DNA of 64,000 bases from Betaproteobacteria bacterium (GTDB lineage Bacteria; Pseudomonadota; Gammaproteobacteria; Burkholderiales; Usitatibacteraceae). The notes under the pieces were generated by a model. That model did not search any database, was not told where the DNA came from, and saw only the letters and a list, made by a program, of their open reading frames with translations. The stretch covers positions 124,001-188,000 of the forward strand of contig JADJMI010000029.1 in the NCBI GenBank assembly GCA_016709665.1, in the 5' to 3' direction. The translations under genes were made by a program, and so were the position numbers. Below, piece after piece: positions 60,926 to 64,000 of this stretch; position 1 is the first letter of the stretch, and each line of letters begins with the position of its first letter.

Positions 60926-63142
60926 ATGGACCGTCGCTGCCTCCCGATCGCCCTGGCCTGCGCGCTCGCCTGCCCCGCCGGGGCGGCCGACGGCGTGACG
61001 CTCAAGCTCGACCGGCTTTTGCGTCCGACGCCGCCCAAGCTGCAGCGCGATCTCGTCAAGTTCCTGTCGGCCGACCGCGTGACCGGGGACGAGAACCGCA
61101 ACATCTCGGCCACGGGCGGCGTGATGATGCGCCAGCGCGGCGTCGCGATCCGCGCGGACCGGCTGGATTACACGACCGCGACGGATACCGCGGTCGCCGT
61201 CGGCAACGTCACCCTCGAACGCGAGGCGGACACGGTGACGGGCCCGCGCCTGCTGTACCGCCTGGGCGAGCAGACGGGCGAGATGGAATCGCCCGTGTTC
61301 GAGATCGCGAAGACGCCGGAGCGCCGCACCGCCGCGCGCGGCAGCGCGTCGAAGGTCCTCCTGGAAGGCGACGAGCAGAGCCGTCTCTTCGACGCGCAGT
61401 ACACCTCGTGCCCGGTGCCGCGCGACGACTGGAAGCTCTCGGTGGGCGAACTGCTGCTCGACTCGCGCAACCAGGAGGGCACCGCGCACAACGCCACCGT
61501 CACGTTCTTCGGCGTCCCGATCCTCTACTCGCCGTGGCTCTCGTTCCCCCTGGACAACCGGCGAAGGACGGGCTTCCTCGCGCCCACCCTCGGTTCGTCG
61601 GGACGAGGCGGCTTCGAATTCTCGTTGCCGTGGTACTGGAACATCGCGCCCAACCACGACGCCACGATCACGCCCAAGCTGTTCTCCAAGCGCGGCTTGC
61701 AGGTGGGCGCCGAGTACCGCTACCTGAAGCCCGACTGGACGGGCCAGGCCGACGTCGAATTCCTGCCGAACGATTCGATCGCCGACCAGAACCGCTGGCT
61801 GCTGGGGCTCAAGCACAACCACAAGCTGCCCCTGGGCTGGAACCTCGCCCTCAACGCGCAGCGCGTCTCGGACGACAACTACTTCCGCGACCTGTCCACG
61901 CGCGTGTCGGCCACCTCCCAGACCAACCTGCCGCGCGACGTGATCGTGGGCACCGGCGACGAGAACTGGGCCTTTTCCGCGCGGGCCATCGCGTACCAGA
62001 CCCTGCAGGATCCCGAGGCGCCGGTCGTGGTTCCCTACCGGCAGGTGCCGCAGCTCCTCTGGTCGGGTTTCAGGCAGGACGTGCGCGGCGCCGACCTGCA
62101 GGGCGTGGGCGAATTCACGAACTACCGCCACCCGGACCTCGTGAACGGCCAGCGCCTCATCGTCTACCCGCAGGCGAGCTATCCGATCCGCCGTCCCTGG
62201 GGCTACGTGACGCCCAAGGCCGGCGTGCATTTGACGCGCTACAACATGACGGACAACGAACAGGGTTTCGCGGACACCTCGCGGACGGTTCCGATGGCGA
62301 GCGTCGACGCGGGGCTCTTCTTCGACAGGGCAACGTCCCTGGGCGGACGCGATTTCGTCCAGACCCTCGAGCCACGCCTCTTCTACCTGAACGTGCCCTT
62401 CCGGGAGCAGTCGAACCTGCCCGTCTTCTCGACGGACGAGGTCGATTTCGGCGCGAGCTCGCTCTTCCGCGAGAACCGCTTCATCGGCGGCGACCGCATC
62501 GGCGACGCGAACCAGCTGACGGCGGCCGTCTCCAGCCGCCTCATCGAGTCGGGCACCGGCCTGGAGCGGCTGCAGGCCACCCTGGGCCAGATCTACTACT
62601 TCGACCCCCAGCGCGTGACCCTGCCGGGGCGCGCGCCGCGCGACGACAACAAGTCGGACCTCGTGGCGATCGTCACGGGCCAGGTGACGCCCGCGTTCTC
62701 GATGGACGCCGGGGTGGAGTACAACGCGAGCGCCAACCGCTCGCGTCGCTTCGACCTGGCGGCGCGCTACGCCCCGCAGCCCGGCCGCGTGCTGAACGTG
62801 GCCTACCGATTCGCCCGGGACGACCCCGAGCGCCCCGGCATCAAGCAGGTGGACTTCTCGGCCCAGTGGCCGCTCTTCGCCGGCCTCACCGGCGTGGCCC
62901 GCTGGAACTGGAGCCTCAAGGACAAGAAGCTCATCGAGGGACTGGCGGGGTTCGAATATAATGCCGGTTGCTGGGAGATCCGCGCCGTCGCGCACCGGTT
63001 CATCACCGCGACCGAGCAGGTCTCCACTTCCTTCCAGGTCCAGCTCGAGCTTTCGGGCCTGTCGAGGATCGGGATCAACCCCCTCGAGACCCTGAGGCAG
63101 AACATTTCCGGCTACCGCCGCTCGGACGAAATTTCGCGATGA
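60926..63142 (+). CDS. lptD: LPS-assembly outer-membrane protein LptD
   Basis: 738 residues. Signal peptide (MDRRCLPIALACALACPAGA), an N-terminal OstA/LptA-like beta-jellyroll (ISATGGVMMRQRGVAIRADR, VTLEREADTVTGP), then a large barrel starting with VPILYSPWLSFPLDNRRRTG. A Cys pair typical for LptD lies at YTSCPVP and a later one near YNAGCWEIR. LptD with LptE inserts LPS into the outer leaflet. A TATTCT about 45 bases before the ATG may be its -10. Its stop overlaps surA (ATGA). Confidence 0.93.
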   Translation: MDRRCLPIALACALACPAGAADGVTLKLDRLLRPTPPKLQRDLVKFLSADRVTGDENRNISATGGVMMRQRGVAIRADRLDYTTATDTAVAVGNVTLEREADTVTGPRLLYRLGEQTGEMESPVFEIAKTPERRTAARGSASKVLLEGDEQSRLFDAQYTSCPVPRDDWKLSVGELLLDSRNQEGTAHNATVTFFGVPILYSPWLSFPLDNRRRTGFLAPTLGSSGRGGFEFSLPWYWNIAPNHDATITPKLFSKRGLQVGAEYRYLKPDWTGQADVEFLPNDSIADQNRWLLGLKHNHKLPLGWNLALNAQRVSDDNYFRDLSTRVSATSQTNLPRDVIVGTGDENWAFSARAIAYQTLQDPEAPVVVPYRQVPQLLWSGFRQDVRGADLQGVGEFTNYRHPDLVNGQRLIVYPQASYPIRRPWGYVTPKAGVHLTRYNMTDNEQGFADTSRTVPMASVDAGLFFDRATSLGGRDFVQTLEPRLFYLNVPFREQSNLPVFSTDEVDFGASSLFRENRFIGGDRIGDANQLTAAVSSRLIESGTGLERLQATLGQIYYFDPQRVTLPGRAPRDDNKSDLVAIVTGQVTPAFSMDAGVEYNASANRSRRFDLAARYAPQPGRVLNVAYRFARDDPERPGIKQVDFSAQWPLFAGLTGVARWNWSLKDKKLIEGLAGFEYNAGCWEIRAVAHRFITATEQVSTSFQVQLELSGLSRIGINPLETLRQNISGYRRSDEISR

Positions 63143-64000
63143 GATCCGCCTTCCTGCTCCAGACACTGCTCGCGTCGGCTCTCGCGGCGCCGCTCCTCGC
63201 CCTCGCCCAGGCGGCCCCGTCGGCGCCGGCGGCCCCGCCCGCGTCCCGGCTGGAGACGAAGCTCACCACCACCCCCTCGCGCATCGTCCCCGTCGACCGC
63301 ATCGTCGCCGTCGTGAACGACGAGGTGATCACGTCGAACGAGCTCGGCGAGCGCGTGCAGCTCGTCGTGAAGCAGATGCAGCGCGGCGGCGGCCAGCTGC
63401 CGGCTTCCGACGTGCTCCAGCGCCAGCTCCTCGAGCGCATGGTCAACGACCGCGTGCAGGTGCAGCTCGCGAAGGAGAACGGCATCCGCGTGGACGACGC
63501 CACGGTCGAGAAGGCCGTGCAACGCATCGCCGACGACAACAACCTGTCGATGTCGGACTTCCGCGCCGCCCTCGAGCGCGACGGCATCCGCTTCACGCGC
63601 TTCCGCGAGGACATGCGCAACGAGATCCTCCTGCAACGGGTGCGCGAACGCGAGGTCGAGAACGCCGTCGTGGTGACCGACGCCGAGGTCGAGACCGAGC
63701 TCGCCCGCGAGGCGCGCGAGCGTGGCGGCACCTCCGAGTTCCGGCTCCAGCACGTGCTGGTGCTCGTTCCCCAGCAGGCGACACCCGAGCAGATCGAGAA
63801 CCGCCGCCGCCGCGCCCTGCAGGCGCTGTCGGAACTGCGCAAGGGAACGCCCTTCCCGCAGGTCTCGGCCACCTATTCCGACGCGCCGGACGCGCTCCAG
63901 GGCGGCAACCTCGGCTGGCGCGATTCCGGCCGCCTGCCCACCCTCTTCCTCGAGGCCATCGAGAAGCTGCAGGCCGGCGAGGTGAGCGACACCCTGCGCA
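63139..64000 (+). CDS. surA: Periplasmic chaperone and peptidyl-prolyl isomerase SurA (3' end outside window)
   Basis: The first 287 residues are visible: a signal peptide (MRSAFLLQTLLASALAAPLL), the SurA N-terminal chaperone domain (VDRIVAVVNDEVITSNELGE, then QLLERMVNDRVQVQLAKENG), and the start of the first parvulin domain (SEFRLQHVLVLVP). SurA delivers barrel proteins, LptD among them, to the BAM complex. It is translationally coupled to lptD by an ATGA overlap; lptD-surA-pdxA-rsmA is the usual order, so pdxA probably follows. Confidence 0.94.
   Translation, partial: MRSAFLLQTLLASALAAPLLALAQAAPSAPAAPPASRLETKLTTTPSRIVPVDRIVAVVNDEVITSNELGERVQLVVKQMQRGGGQLPASDVLQRQLLERMVNDRVQVQLAKENGIRVDDATVEKAVQRIADDNNLSMSDFRAALERDGIRFTRFREDMRNEILLQRVREREVENAVVVTDAEVETELAREARERGGTSEFRLQHVLVLVPQQATPEQIENRRRRALQALSELRKGTPFPQVSATYSDAPDALQGGNLGWRDSGRLPTLFLEAIEKLQAGEVSDTLR

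Overview
The window is chromosomal DNA of a high-GC betaproteobacterium (Burkholderiales/Nitrosomonadales type). I infer this from the 16S rRNA sequence, the Ile/Ala tRNA pair in the rRNA spacer, and gene orders typical of that class: rpe-gph-trpEGDC, rplM-rpsI, argC-coiled coil-bactofilin-erpA next to anmK/M23/tyrS, and amgK-murU beside lptD-surA. It is mostly core genome. I see no prophage, insertion sequence or CRISPR.

Layout. 1-8.1 kb: the 3' end of mnmC, then minus-strand units for a two-part YeeE/YedE sulfur transporter with an OmpP1/FadL porin, and an ABC-FtsX-HlyD export system. 8.3-17.8 kb: a double-length UvrA with four ATPase cassettes, followed by two tandem family-5 solute-binding proteins. 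18-23.7 kb: a RhlE-type RNA helicase whose best start is ATC, pepN, a glycosyltransferase-like gene and a 42-residue basic protein. 23.8-30.7 kb: a minus-strand signalling cluster (zinc alcohol dehydrogenase, CHASE2 adenylate cyclase, two FecR-domain proteins, caspase-MORN protein). 30.8-36.3 kb: a complete rrn operon on the minus strand with promoter, boxA, 16S, tRNA-Ile, tRNA-Ala, 23S, 5S and terminator. 36.3-43.5 kb: tyrS lacking its 5' part, an M23 peptidase, anmK, erpA, bactofilin, argC, rpsI and rplM. 43.5-47 kb: an AI-2E permease, OsmC protein, coq7 and a porin. 47-52.3 kb: rpe-gph-(putative trpL)-trpEGDC. 52.4-64 kb: apaG, mltA, MAPEG, dsbC, two UbiH-family hydroxylases, pepP, murU-amgK, lptD and the 5' part of surA.

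How the genes work together. Several belong to envelope biogenesis and wall recycling (anmK, amgK, murU, mltA, M23 peptidase, lptD, surA, dsbC, bactofilin). Others cover tryptophan synthesis, ubiquinone synthesis (coq7, ubiH pair) and translation.

Main cautions and leads. Eight conserved genes are each split by one net single-base indel, mostly in short homopolymers, which looks like sequencing error rather than decay. Regulatory and structural leads are a Trp-rich leader peptide before trpE, an FNR/DNR-type palindrome before ompP1-yeeE, an ATC start for the helicase, the missing HIGH domain of tyrS, and the cyclase-FecR-caspase-MORN cluster.
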